Shown: piece by piece, positions 29,381-39,120 of the stretch
How the letters are laid out: every line of letters begins with the position of its first letter
Position numbering within the stretch: the stretch's first letter is position 1
Assembly (NCBI GenBank): GCA_022793065.1
Contig: JAAWCE010000020.1
Coordinates: 1 to 64,000 of the forward strand
DNA from: Lachnospiraceae bacterium
GTDB taxonomy: Bacteria; Bacillota; Clostridia; Lachnospirales; Lachnospiraceae
Direction of reading: 5' to 3'
DNA length: 64,000 bases
Position numbers and translations under genes: made by a program
The notes under the pieces: model-generated
What the model saw: only the letters and a program-made list of their open reading frames with translations
Databases searched by the model: none
Told to the model about the DNA's origin: nothing

Positions 29381-29446
29381 GAATGATACAGAGACTTTTA
29401 AGGCCGGAAAGTTTTTTCAAACACACCTTAAGTCTCTGTATCATTC
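29381..29446. repeat. Large inverted repeat between convergent genes
   Basis: GAATGATACAGAGACTTTTAAGG / CCTTAAGTCTCTGTATCATTC, no clean U-tract. Confidence 0.8.
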
Positions 29447-29501
29447 TATACTGTTTTGAACTAAGCTTTCATGCAGCCTTCCACAGTAAAATAGAACCGG
29501 C

Positions 29502-30311
29502 TCAGGAAGTAATCACATTCCATCCATATACTTCTATCTGGCTCAATGCCGGAAACGGCGACGGGTCATCCGCCTTTATCAAATTCCCCAGTTCCACCCA
29601 TGTAGTCTCTTTCTCCGGAAAAGTAAGCACATGGGCTGTGGTTGATTTCTCCAGCGGGAAATCCATAGTACTTCCATCTGAAAACTTTAACGTAACTTTC
29701 ACCCACCAGTTGTCGTGGGGGAAATCAGAACGTGTATACAACACAACTTTATCCGTTCTGACCTTTCTGCCAAACTCAACTTTCAAAACCGCATCATCCT
29801 GCCGGTTAATCCCCCAGGACTGATAGGGCCAGGAACCATGGGACAGATTTGCCCTCACCCCATCTATTGCGTTTCTGGCTGCAAAGGTTGCTTCTCCCCT
29901 TGTCTCCACATTCGCGGTGGCATGAGGAAAACATGGCATATCCAAACGCTGGTCTGCCGGATTTAACGCCAGATTCCGATAGCATGAAATCTCTTCTTTA
30001 CTTGCCTCTTCTGCATAAAGGTAGTGTATTTCTCCATAAAAAGCCTTGGGAGAATAACTCACGCGCTGCTCTCCAAATGGAATTTCATAAATTACTTCAT
30101 CCGACAAATATACAAACGCCGTCCCCATGGCATCGTCCACCTGCCATTTGAAATATGTATCATACTGGGAAGAAATCAGTCGAATCCTGTCTCCCTCCTG
30201 GTAAACATGCTCACAAACCAAATCTGTAAATCCTTCCCCCGCCGATTCACAAATCACATTCCCTTCCCTGTCAATTACCTGCAACCTTAATGCTGCCATT
30301 TTCCTCACCAC
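29502..30311 (-). CDS. Hypothetical protein with F5/8-type (galactose-binding-like) C-terminal region
   Basis: ARNAIDGVRANLSHGSWPYQSWGINRQDDAVLKVEFGRKVRTDKVVLYTR. Confidence 0.65.
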   Translation of the reverse strand: MVRKMAALRLQVIDREGNVICESAGEGFTDLVCEHVYQEGDRIRLISSQYDTYFKWQVDDAMGTAFVYLSDEVIYEIPFGEQRVSYSPKAFYGEIHYLYAEEASKEEISCYRNLALNPADQRLDMPCFPHATANVETRGEATFAARNAIDGVRANLSHGSWPYQSWGINRQDDAVLKVEFGRKVRTDKVVLYTRSDFPHDNWWVKVTLKFSDGSTMDFPLEKSTTAHVLTFPEKETTWVELGNLIKADDPSPFPALSQIEVYGWNVITS

Positions 30312-30384
30312 TCCTTCTTTCTTTTCTGTATTTCATGTTCATACCCCTTTGGGTATATCAAACACGCTGTTTCCAACCTTATGC

Positions 30385-30425
30385 TCCTGGGCGTATTATA
30401 CCAAAGAACCCCATGTAAATCAATA
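30385..30425 (-). promoter_or_regulatory. Promoter for the 29502-30311 gene
   Basis: TTGATT-17 bp-TATAAT on the minus strand. Confidence 0.55.
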
Positions 30426-30526
30426 AGTTATGTAAGGTATACACCTATCAAACCCAGTGATTCTCATAATGCCCCCCATAAGCGCAGAAAACCTTATCAC
30501 ATTTTCAATCTCTCCTGAATGTTCTG

Positions 30527-31742
30527 TCAGTCCATATCCGACAAATCATACCCTGGCAGCTCCACCGAAAACGTCGTCACCTCATCCTTACTGTCCGCAG
30601 CAATAATGCCGCCGTGAAGGGTCACGATTTCTTTTGCAATGGCAAGTCCCAGCCCTGCCCCCCCCCGTATTGCTGCTTCTTGCATCATCCAGCCTGAAAA
30701 ATTTTTCAAAAATAGAATCCAGTTTTTGACGCGGGATTGTGCGTCCCCGGTTTACAAAATCAATTTTTACCACATCCTCGTCCCTTCTGCATTTGACAAT
30801 AATTTCCGTATCAGGATAACTATATGCCACGGCATTTTTCAGAATATTATGAAATACCCGCGCCAGCTTTTCGCTGTCCCCATATACCATTACATCATTC
30901 TGTGCCTGTTCCAGCCTGATAGCATTTTTGTGCGCTTGCAATAAGGGATAAAATTCATCCGTCATCTGCACCAATAAAAAAGAGAGATTTACCTTTTCCT
31001 TCTCCAGAACAATCTGCTGCAAATTGTATCGTGTAATCTCAAAGAACTCATTTATCAGCTTTTCCAATTGCAGCGCTTTTTCCAGGGTAATATGCACATA
31101 TCTTTCTCTCTGTTCTTGCGGCAAGTCCGGAGCTTCTTCCAACAGGCTCAGATACCCCACCACAGAAGTAAGAGGCGTTTTCAAATCATGGGCCAGATAA
31201 GTGATTAAATCATTTTTCCTCCCCGTCTCTTCTTTTACTATCTGCTCATGACGCTGCATGGAAGCTTTAATCTCCGCCATCTGCACCGAAATCTCCGCAT
31301 ACTCGCTGGGGAACACTTCCCACGCTTCCCTGTCATGGCGCATATAATCCCCTATCATCTGTCCCGCCGACCGAAGCGCCTTTCTCTCCTGTCTTGCCGC
31401 GTACAAAATCGACGCCATCCGGATTGCCAGCAGACTGCCCAGCACGACCCAGATAAAGCCCTGTAAAAGCAAGCCTTTTACCCTTCCCCAGCGTATTTTA
31501 TTATCATAATACCCTACATCCCCATCTTTAAAATCCACCCAAAGATGCAGAATATAATTTTCTTCAAACCAATCCACTATAAAGCCGTTCATTACGTGAT
31601 CAAATAACAGGTAAATCATCTGGCACAACCAAATTCCCCCTAACAAAATCAACGCCGTAACCAAAAAACGTTTCGTCTTTGCACTAACCTTCAATTTTAT
31701 ACCCACACCCCCATACTGTTTTGATATATTTAGGGTGCTCAA
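30527..31742 (-). pseudogene. VanS-like sensor histidine kinase, frameshifted at a G9 tract (phase-off, decayed, or sequencing error)
   Basis: 384-aa frame ends SSNTGGGRAGTCHC; the missing GGAGLGLAIAKEIVTLHGG continues in the next frame; one G fewer restores NTGGAGLGLAIAKEIV. Confidence 0.85.
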
Positions 31743-32376
31743 AGGAATCCCCCATTTTTTCCCGCAAATGTCTCACATGAACCGTTATGGTATTGTTGTT
31801 TTTCGTATAATATTCTTCCTCCCAAATCAGGTGAAAAAGCTCTTCCGCACTGACCACCTGCCCTTTGCGCTGACACAAAATACGGAGAATTGCAAACTCC
31901 GTAGGCGTCAGGTTCAAAGGCTTCTCATTCAACAGGCACTCATGAGTTTTACAATTTAAAACCAAACCGGATACTTCATACACATCCCCTTGCTCCACTC
32001 CCGTATTATATCTCTTATACCGGCGCAGCTGCGCTTTTACCCTGGCAACCAATTCCAGGGGCAGAAAGGGTTTTGTCATATAGTCATCCGCCCCCATGGC
32101 CAGACCGGTTATCTTATCCGTCTCTTCCCCCTTTGCGGTCAGCATAATGATAGGATAATTATGCTTCTCCCTGATTTTTCGACAGATTTCCAGGCCGTTT
32201 ATCCCCGGAAGCATAATGTCCAATATTGCAAGCTCCGGCTGGTTAGAAAGCGCCGTCTCCAGCGCCTCTGCCCCATCATAACATTTAAAAACCTGAAATC
32301 CTTCATTCTCCAAATATAACGCCACAAGGTCCGCTATCTCCTTTTCATCATCCGCAAGCAATATTTTCTCCGTCAT
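31684..32376 (-). CDS. OmpR/VanR-like response regulator
   Basis: ILLADDEKEI, LDIMLPGINGLEI, C-terminal winged helix (TVHVRHLREKMGDSFEHPKYIKTVWGCGYKI). Confidence 0.95.
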   Translation of the reverse strand: MTEKILLADDEKEIADLVALYLENEGFQVFKCYDGAEALETALSNQPELAILDIMLPGINGLEICRKIREKHNYPIIMLTAKGEETDKITGLAMGADDYMTKPFLPLELVARVKAQLRRYKRYNTGVEQGDVYEVSGLVLNCKTHECLLNEKPLNLTPTEFAILRILCQRKGQVVSAEELFHLIWEEEYYTKNNNTITVHVRHLREKMGDSFEHPKYIKTVWGCGYKIEG

Positions 32377-32537
32377 ATTTTAGCCTTTCACTTTCTCCAT
32401 ATTTCCAGAAAATGATTCCATTTTTTGTCTGCATGCCCCATTTTGCGTAAAGATATGCTTGAACCATTTCCTTTACATTTTAGTTCTATTTTCTCATAAA
32501 CTCAAGAAAATAAAGTTAAGTTTTTATTAAGAAGTAC

Positions 32538-32780
32538 TTATGATAAAACTCTTCTATTCCAATCCGACACAGCCGCTTTTCTTTCATCATGTAACGGTGT
32601 TATACCTCCATCGTCTGCCAGCCCGAATTCAACCGTATAATTTTGAGGCAGCCTTGCGCCGCAATTTCCACATTCAATTTCAAAGCAAAACCCAACGGAA
32701 TCCACCGATTTAGAATTCCCCTTTGTCCTGAAAATCGCCTGACCACCGCAAAACGGACATTTCTTCATTTCTTTGCTCAT
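32538..32780 (-). CDS. Lar-like (restriction-alleviation family) zinc-ribbon protein
   Basis: KKCPFCGGQAIFR...CGNCGAR...AVSDWNRR. Confidence 0.7.
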   Translation of the reverse strand: MSKEMKKCPFCGGQAIFRTKGNSKSVDSVGFCFEIECGNCGARLPQNYTVEFGLADDGGITPLHDERKAAVSDWNRRVLS

Positions 32781-32903
32781 TTTTTCCTTCCCCCTTTTTC
32801 TTTGCTGTCATACTTTCCAACCTATTACAGACAATTGTCAGTATCATATTGCGATATGTTTAAACATGCTTTTATTATACTCGTTTTTTCGAGAAAGTCA
32901 ATA

Positions 32904-32932
32904 TTGTCTTTGATTTTTCGAGATAGTATAAT
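32904..32932 (+). promoter_or_regulatory. Promoter for the XRE membrane regulator, overlapped by a TTTTTCGAGAWAG repeat
   Basis: TTGTCT-17 bp-TATAAT; TTTTTCGAGA(A/T)AG occurs in the spacer and ~32 bp upstream. Confidence 0.55.
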
Positions 32933-33023
32933 AGTAAAATTTAGAATTATCCCAACGCAACCACTGGTTCCTGTACAAAACATGTCATTCATTGTATCAT
33001 TTCATCAGAAAGGAGAAAACATA

Positions 33024-33845
33024 ATGAACCAAACAGAGATTGGAAAATTTATTGCCAAATGCCGAAAGGAGCAGAACCTAACCCAGGCACAGTTGGCAGA
33101 AAAACTTAACATCATGGATAGAGCCGTGTCCAAATGGGAGACAGGAAAAAGCATGCCTGATTCTTCCATTATGTTAGAACTTTGTGAGATACTGGGAATT
33201 TCAGTAAACGAACTTTTAAGCGGGGAGGCTGTGGATATGGAGCATTTTGAAAAAAAGGCAGAGGAAAACCTGATCGCCTTGAAGAAGAAAGATGAAAACA
33301 ACATGACAAAAAACGGGATTATTTCCATACTTTTCTCTGTAACACTTTTAATAGGAATTTTGGTATGTCTGATCTGTGACTTTGCAATCTGTGGAGATTT
33401 TACATGGTCGCCAATTCCTGTCAGTTCCATCATTTTTGCATGGGCAATTACTTTCCCCTTGATTATTCTGAGAAAACGGGGGACTATGGTAAGTTTAATT
33501 TCTTTCAGTGTTTTTATCATCCCCTTTTTGTATCTGTTAAGTCGCCTGACTAACACAAATGCCGTATTTTCCATTGGTGCGCCAATGGCAATTGTTTCCA
33601 TCCTCTTTCTGTGGATAATCGTTGCCGTTTTTTACCGTATTGGTAAGACCAGAACGTTAATCGCTTTAGGAATTACATTTCTGTTAACCATTCCGTTTCA
33701 GTTTATTGTCAATGCTATTCTGTCCCGAATGATATCCGAACCCCAATTTGATGTATGGGATTTGCTGACCATCTTTATTTTTTCAGCCTTAGCTTTCACT
33801 GCTTTTATTGGGGACTATGCTAAGAAAAAAGGAATGATGAAATGA
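33024..33845 (+). CDS. XRE-family HTH regulator fused to a multi-TM domain
   Basis: LTQAQLAEKLNIMDRAVSKWETGKSMPD, then several TM segments; start refined to ATG behind AAAGGAG. Confidence 0.9.
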   Translation: MNQTEIGKFIAKCRKEQNLTQAQLAEKLNIMDRAVSKWETGKSMPDSSIMLELCEILGISVNELLSGEAVDMEHFEKKAEENLIALKKKDENNMTKNGIISILFSVTLLIGILVCLICDFAICGDFTWSPIPVSSIIFAWAITFPLIILRKRGTMVSLISFSVFIIPFLYLLSRLTNTNAVFSIGAPMAIVSILFLWIIVAVFYRIGKTRTLIALGITFLLTIPFQFIVNAILSRMISEPQFDVWDLLTIFIFSALAFTAFIGDYAKKKGMMK

Positions 33846-33906
33846 CAGAAAATATCTCACTTACAAGGGCAGCGCCGGGAAATCCGACTCTGCCCTTACG
33901 TTACTC

Positions 33907-35400
33907 CTACCTGTGTTCTGTTCCTCCCAATTCATTTCTCAGAAATTTCAGTACTTCTGCAAATTCCATTCCATGAGACGCTTTCATCAAAATCGTACTG
34001 CCTGCGGGTATCAGTTCTCCCATGTCAGAAGACAGCCTTTCCAGCAATGCCATTCTGTGGGGAAAATACAAAATCATCCGCGGCCGGCCCATGGCCCCTT
34101 CCAATTCCTTCGCTTTTTCCACTGCTGCCTCGTACATGAATCGGGATGCCTCGCCTACACAAATGATACGGTCAATTCCCGCTTCCACCGCATGAACCCC
34201 CATCTGACCATGGAGCTTATCATACTCATCTCCCAGATTAAACATATCTCCTAAAACAGCCACTTTCTCCGTCTCCGCCAGCGCCAACAATTCAATGGCC
34301 GCACGCATGGATTCCGGATTTGCATTATAACAATCGTCCACCAGCGTATATTGAGGAAGATGAATAATATTGGTTCTGCCGTTCACCGCAGCCACCTTAT
34401 CAATCCCCGCTCTGATTTCATCTCCTGTCAGTCCAAAGAGTCCTGCAACACAAGCCGCAGCAGCAGCATTTAGCACCATATGTCTTCCAGGCTGCGGCAC
34501 ATGTACAGGAACCCTGAGCGGTTCGGTCTTTCCATCAGCCGGACTTGTGATCCGCAGTACGGCGTCACTTCCCTCTAAACCATGACAGATAATGTCCTCC
34601 GCCACAACTTCTTGTGCAGAACTTCCCCCCCATCCGAAGAAATGCGGCTTATGCCCCTTAATTTCCGTCAATACGCTAAGTTTATCATCCTCGCCATTTA
34701 AGCAGATTTCACCATCCTCAGCCATATAATCAAAAATTTCCGACTTTGCCTTCAGTATGCCGTCCCTACTCTTCAAATCCTTCAAATGACTCTGTCCGAT
34801 ATTGGTAATCACACACACATTGGGCCGCGCCATCTTACTCAGGCGGTGCATTTCCCCAAAATCGCTGATTCCCATCTCCACCACTGCCACTTCATGTTCA
34901 TCCCGTATCCGCAGCAAGGTCAGAGGCACGCCAATCTCATTGTTATAATTTCCTTCCGTCTTAATAACCCTGTATCTTTCGGCCAACACCCCCGCAATAA
35001 ATTCCTTTGTTGTAGTTTTACCCGAACTTCCCGTAATCCCTACGACTTTTGCTGACAGTTTTTTCCTATACGCTTCTCCTATATCTTTCAGTGCCTGCAG
35101 CGTATCCTCCACCAAAAGATAATTACCCCAGGCCGACGCCGGACATCCCTGTTCTTCCTCTACCTGTTCCGGCGTCTTTTGTGTCACAGCCAAAATGCCC
35201 CCCTGTGCAAACACCGGAACAATAAATTTATGTCCATCCACCTGTTCTCCCACAGTGGCTATAAAAACGCCTCCTCTATCTACTTTTCTGGAATCCACAT
35301 CCACTGAGCTGACATGCAAGTCTATTTCTGCTTTTTCCCCCTGCAATACCAGTTTCCCTCCGCATGCCTGGGCAATTTCTCCCAAAGTCAAATTCATCAT
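33907..35400 (-). CDS. murF: UDP-N-acetylmuramoyl-tripeptide--D-Ala-D-Ala ligase
   Basis: VGITGSSGKTTTKEF, EMGISDFGEM, DDCYNANPESM. Confidence 0.95.
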   Translation of the reverse strand: MMNLTLGEIAQACGGKLVLQGEKAEIDLHVSSVDVDSRKVDRGGVFIATVGEQVDGHKFIVPVFAQGGILAVTQKTPEQVEEEQGCPASAWGNYLLVEDTLQALKDIGEAYRKKLSAKVVGITGSSGKTTTKEFIAGVLAERYRVIKTEGNYNNEIGVPLTLLRIRDEHEVAVVEMGISDFGEMHRLSKMARPNVCVITNIGQSHLKDLKSRDGILKAKSEIFDYMAEDGEICLNGEDDKLSVLTEIKGHKPHFFGWGGSSAQEVVAEDIICHGLEGSDAVLRITSPADGKTEPLRVPVHVPQPGRHMVLNAAAAACVAGLFGLTGDEIRAGIDKVAAVNGRTNIIHLPQYTLVDDCYNANPESMRAAIELLALAETEKVAVLGDMFNLGDEYDKLHGQMGVHAVEAGIDRIICVGEASRFMYEAAVEKAKELEGAMGRPRMILYFPHRMALLERLSSDMGELIPAGSTILMKASHGMEFAEVLKFLRNELGGTEHR

Positions 35401-35432
35401 TCCGCAACATACCTTTCCATTTTTTCAATAAA

Positions 35433-36458
35433 TTATGATTTGCAACATTCCTCCAATATTCGTTCACATAGCTGCCCAAAATCCATTCCCGCTGCCGCAG
35501 CCTCCTGGGGTAACAGAGAGATGGGGGTCATTCCGGGCAAAGTATTGGCTTCTAAGCAGAACACCTCACCCGCTGCACTCATTACAAAATCCATCCGCGC
35601 ATAACTTTTAAGCCTGAGCACATGAAATACTTTCTCAGCAATTTCCTGCATCTCACGGCTTTTCTCCGCTGAAATCCGGGCCGGACAAGTCTCCACAGTA
35701 CTTCCTGCCTGATATTTATTCTTATAATCGTAAAATCCTTCCTTGGGCGCCATCTCTATTACAGGCAGTGCTTTCCCTCCCATAACGCCAACGGAGAATT
35801 CCCTTCCCTTTATGTACTGCTCTACGATCACTTCATCACCATAGCAAAAAGCATCTTCTCTGGCCGCCAGAAATTCTTCTTCGTTCCAGGCAATAGATAC
35901 ACCCACACTGGAACCGCTGCAGCAAGCCTTTACAACACATGGATAGGGAATTCTCTCTTCCCCGCTTCCTCCCTTTTTTACCCTGATACCGGCCGGAGCG
36001 GGGATTCCATATGCTTTGAACAAATCTTTCGTAATTCCTTTATCCATTGCAAGAACCGAACCCACCATATCCGCGCCGGTATAAGGAATCCCCATTAATT
36101 CAAAGCATGCCTGCAGCCTGCCGTCCTCTCCGCCCACGCCATGCAGCGCCAAAAAGACACAATCTGCAGCTTGACAGATAGAAAGCACATTGGGTCCGAA
36201 AAAATTTTTTCCCCCGTCCGCCCGCAATGCCTTAATTGCTTCCACATCCGGTTTTTCTTCTCCCACGGCTCCTATCTGCGCCGCCCAGTCTTCCTCCCGT
36301 TCAAAAATCCCTTCTATTGCGCCTTCATATCCCAGATAGACATCCAAAAGAACTGCCTTATGGCCATTCTCCTTTAATGCTTTATAGATCATGCTGCCCG
36401 AACTGAGGGATACATCCCTTTCCGCACTGATTCCTCCCGCCAAAACCACTAATTTCAT
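35433..36458 (-). CDS. ddl: D-alanine--D-alanine ligase
   Basis: ALHGVGGEDGRLQ, EFSVGVMGG, YDYKNKY omega-loop, LEANTLPGMTPISL. Confidence 0.95.
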   Translation of the reverse strand: MKLVVLAGGISAERDVSLSSGSMIYKALKENGHKAVLLDVYLGYEGAIEGIFEREEDWAAQIGAVGEEKPDVEAIKALRADGGKNFFGPNVLSICQAADCVFLALHGVGGEDGRLQACFELMGIPYTGADMVGSVLAMDKGITKDLFKAYGIPAPAGIRVKKGGSGEERIPYPCVVKACCSGSSVGVSIAWNEEEFLAAREDAFCYGDEVIVEQYIKGREFSVGVMGGKALPVIEMAPKEGFYDYKNKYQAGSTVETCPARISAEKSREMQEIAEKVFHVLRLKSYARMDFVMSAAGEVFCLEANTLPGMTPISLLPQEAAAAGMDFGQLCERILEECCKS

Positions 36459-36575
36459 GGATATTCAAAACCTCCAAAAATTATCCTATATTGATATTTA
36501 TTCCGTTAAGAATTGTCACATGAATCTATTTTAACATATTAGACCTGTACTGCATATATATTTTATCTTTTCACA

Positions 36576-37796
36576 CTATTTATTTCCTTCCTCCGGGTCC
36601 TGTTCCCCATCATACACAATTTGTCCGTCTATTATGGTATATAATGTCCTGGTGAACACCTCCATTGGATTGCCGTCAAATATAGCAATATCCGCATCTT
36701 TTCCCACTTCCAGGCTCCCAACTCTGTCCGCCACCCCACAGATCGCTGCCGCAGAAATTGTGATTGCCTTGTACCCCTCTTCCATTGCAAGGCCGGACTT
36801 TACCGCAAGCCCTGCGCAAAGTGGAAGAGACTGAATAAGCGAAACCGGATGATCTGTGGTAATTGCTGTCATAACTCCGGCCTGGTTCAAAACCCCCACC
36901 GTTTTAAACGCCATATTCTGAACCTCTATTTTATTCCTGCTTGCAAGATCGGGACCTACAATTGCCGGAAATCCTTCTTTTGACAGTTCATCCGCTATCA
37001 AATGCCCTTCGGAGCAATGATCCAAAGTCATTTTCAGATGAAATTCTTTTGCAATTCTGATTGCCGTAAAAATATCATCCACTCGATGAACATGCGCTTT
37101 CAATGGTATTTCCCCATGTATGACAGGGAGCCAACATTCCAATGTAAAGTCTTCTTCAAAAGCATCCCCGTTTTGAGCCGCTTTCCTTTTTTTCTCATCA
37201 TAGGCGAAAGCCCTTGTCAATTCCTGACGCAGCATCCCCGCAATGGCCATTCTGGTAGAAGGACTCTTCTCCATACCGGAATAATTAACTTTCGGATTCT
37301 CCCCAAAAGCAACTTTCATTGCCGCCGGTGCTTTCACAATCAAATCATCCACCCGTCGTCCTCTGGTTTTTACAAAGGCAAATTGCCCCCCTACCACATT
37401 AGAACTGCCAGGGCCTATCATAGCGGAAGTAATTCCTGCCCGCACTGCATCGTCAAAAGCAGCGTCCATGGTATTGATGGCATCAATTGCCCTCAGATAA
37501 GGGGTCAGCGGATCAACTGTCTCATTACAGTCATCCCCCTCCATTCCCTTTTTTTCTTCGGTAATACCCATATGACAATGGGCTTCTATGATCCCCGGCA
37601 TAACGATACCGTCCCTGACTTCTATGACCTGTTCATGAGCGGCGGGATGAAAATCCACTTCACCCCGCCGCCCAATTTCAGCAATCTTTCCATTTTCTAT
37701 ATGGATACATCCATCCTGAAAATCCGTACCCGCCATTGTCTTAATGGTTCCGCCAATAATATACATATATTTTTTCCTCAATTGTCTAACATTCAA
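36576..37796 (-). CDS. Amidohydrolase family protein
   Basis: VMPGIIEAHCHMG, HVHRVDDIFTAIR, DHCSEGHL, TTDHPV, GKDADIAIFDGNP; likely start at internal ATG (MYIIGGT). Confidence 0.88.
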   Translation of the reverse strand: MNVRQLRKKYMYIIGGTIKTMAGTDFQDGCIHIENGKIAEIGRRGEVDFHPAAHEQVIEVRDGIVMPGIIEAHCHMGITEEKKGMEGDDCNETVDPLTPYLRAIDAINTMDAAFDDAVRAGITSAMIGPGSSNVVGGQFAFVKTRGRRVDDLIVKAPAAMKVAFGENPKVNYSGMEKSPSTRMAIAGMLRQELTRAFAYDEKKRKAAQNGDAFEEDFTLECWLPVIHGEIPLKAHVHRVDDIFTAIRIAKEFHLKMTLDHCSEGHLIADELSKEGFPAIVGPDLASRNKIEVQNMAFKTVGVLNQAGVMTAITTDHPVSLIQSLPLCAGLAVKSGLAMEEGYKAITISAAAICGVADRVGSLEVGKDADIAIFDGNPMEVFTRTLYTIIDGQIVYDGEQDPEEGNK

Positions 37797-37806
37797 ACTT
37801 ACATTA

Positions 37807-37856
37807 CTATGAAAAACGCCGATTTCAGCAAAGGAAATTCTCTGCGTTTTTCATAG
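37807..37856 (-). terminator. Hairpin behind the SpoIIQ-like gene
   Basis: 13-bp perfect arms CTATGAAAAACGC / GCGTTTTTCATAG. Confidence 0.6.
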
Positions 37857-37875
37857 CCCAATATCACTGCAAATC

Positions 37876-38823
37876 TCATCGGAATAAGGGTTCCGGATTG
37901 ATTGGCGTATCGTTTTCCCTCAGCTCCAAATACAGATTGCTTCCTTCCACACAATAATATATTGTGGGATTTGCCACGGTAGCAATCACATCTCCTGCCT
38001 GCACATAACTATCCAATGTCACATTAATTCCTTCCAGTTGGCCATAGGTAATCTCATATCCATTGCCAATATCCATTTTAACCGCATGTCCGATTTCTTC
38101 ATCTTCAAATATCTCTACCACTTTACCCTTTGCACATGCAGCCACGGAAGTTCCCACATCCGCGCTCACCACCAATCCCGGATTACACTTATAATTGTTA
38201 AGCGTATAAAACTGAACCGTTTTTTCATCGCTGAACGGAATAATCACTTCTCCGTTCACAGGACGCACCAAACCGTCTTCCTCTGTAAAATTCAGACTTT
38301 CGGAAACTACATTATTGGCGGCGGTCTCCTTTTGTTCCTGTGGTTCAGCTTCGGGTTCAGGCTCTAATTCAGGCGCCGGCTCCAATTCTTTTTCTATTTC
38401 TGGTTTTCCTTCCACTTCCGGCTTTGTGATCTCATCCTCAATGGGCTCTTTCTCCTGAATTTTTGGCAAATCCGGCAGCTCAATCTGTCCGGAACCTACT
38501 TCCATCGGCGTATAATCAAGGTCATCTTCCATGTGCAAATTTTCGTCTGCCAAATTTACATTATTATTTTCCGTATCCATGCTGTCCTGCAAGATACCGT
38601 TTGATATACTGTCTCCCTGATTATTCTGAGCAATCTCCTGAGCCTTATCATCCGTATTATTTTCCAGCGCCGTAAAGTCTATGGTGTAACCGTCATCAGG
38701 GGGTTCCACCTGATTCGACTTCATATAAATCCCCGTCATTGTCAGTGCCGCAAGCACAAACGCAGACGAAGCAATCATAATGATACGTTCTTTTTTGGCA
38801 TTATTCCTTCTGTTTCTTTTCAT
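37876..38823 (-). CDS. Membrane-anchored degenerate LytM/M23 protein, SpoIIQ-like
   Basis: N-terminal TM; Glu/Pro linker; LytM fold NPGLVVSADVGTSVAACAKGKVVEI...YGQLEGINV without HxGID and HxH. Confidence 0.7.
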   Translation of the reverse strand: MKRNRRNNAKKERIIMIASSAFVLAALTMTGIYMKSNQVEPPDDGYTIDFTALENNTDDKAQEIAQNNQGDSISNGILQDSMDTENNNVNLADENLHMEDDLDYTPMEVGSGQIELPDLPKIQEKEPIEDEITKPEVEGKPEIEKELEPAPELEPEPEAEPQEQKETAANNVVSESLNFTEEDGLVRPVNGEVIIPFSDEKTVQFYTLNNYKCNPGLVVSADVGTSVAACAKGKVVEIFEDEEIGHAVKMDIGNGYEITYGQLEGINVTLDSYVQAGDVIATVANPTIYYCVEGSNLYLELRENDTPINPEPLFR

Positions 38824-38887
38824 AGCTGCCTTCCCTTCCTTTATAAAAAATACGTATAAGCCAAACTGCTTCTTTTTAGCTTGCTAT

Positions 38888-38916
38888 CAGTTTGCCCTAT
38901 TGGAAGTAAATTATGC
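38888..38916 (-). promoter_or_regulatory. Possible sigma-F/G-type promoter
   Basis: GCATA-14 bp-GGGCAAACTG ~65 bp upstream of the SpoIIQ-like ATG. Confidence 0.35.
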
Positions 38917-39015
38917 AGATTCATTTCATACACAGACAAATTAAAACTATAATGCCAAATACTGCTTTAAAACACAGAAATTAACTTCTGTCTCCTATCT
39001 AAACGGTTAAACAAA

Positions 39016-39060
39016 AAGAGTCAATCCCTTGTAACAGACAGTTCACAAGCCATTGACTCT
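39016..39060 (-). terminator. Terminator of the EF-hand gene
   Basis: AGAGTCAATGGCTTGT...ACAAGGGATTGACTCTTTTTGTTT (minus). Confidence 0.75.
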
Positions 39061-39120
39061 ATTCAACCCAACTATGATATTTTATGTATTTCTTTTCCTG
39101 CCGCCAACGGCAGCCTGATC

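Noticed and set aside
33005-33601. 198-aa minus-strand ORF
   Set aside because: Antisense to the XRE-TM regulator whose HTH motif is convincing.
34625-34631. G7 tract inside murF as a contingency site
   Set aside because: Shorter tract, in an essential gene, and the reading frame is intact (GWGGSS); insufficient support.
30527-36458. VanG/VanA-type resistance cluster (VanRS-like genes near a ligase)
   Set aside because: The ligase has the YDYKNKY omega-loop expected for D-Ala-D-Ala ligase and pairs with murF; no VanX/VanY/VanT/VanH seen. Treated as housekeeping ddl-murF plus a VanRS-like pair.
37002-37856. 284-aa plus-strand ORF
   Set aside because: Antisense to the amidohydrolase; no recognisable motif.
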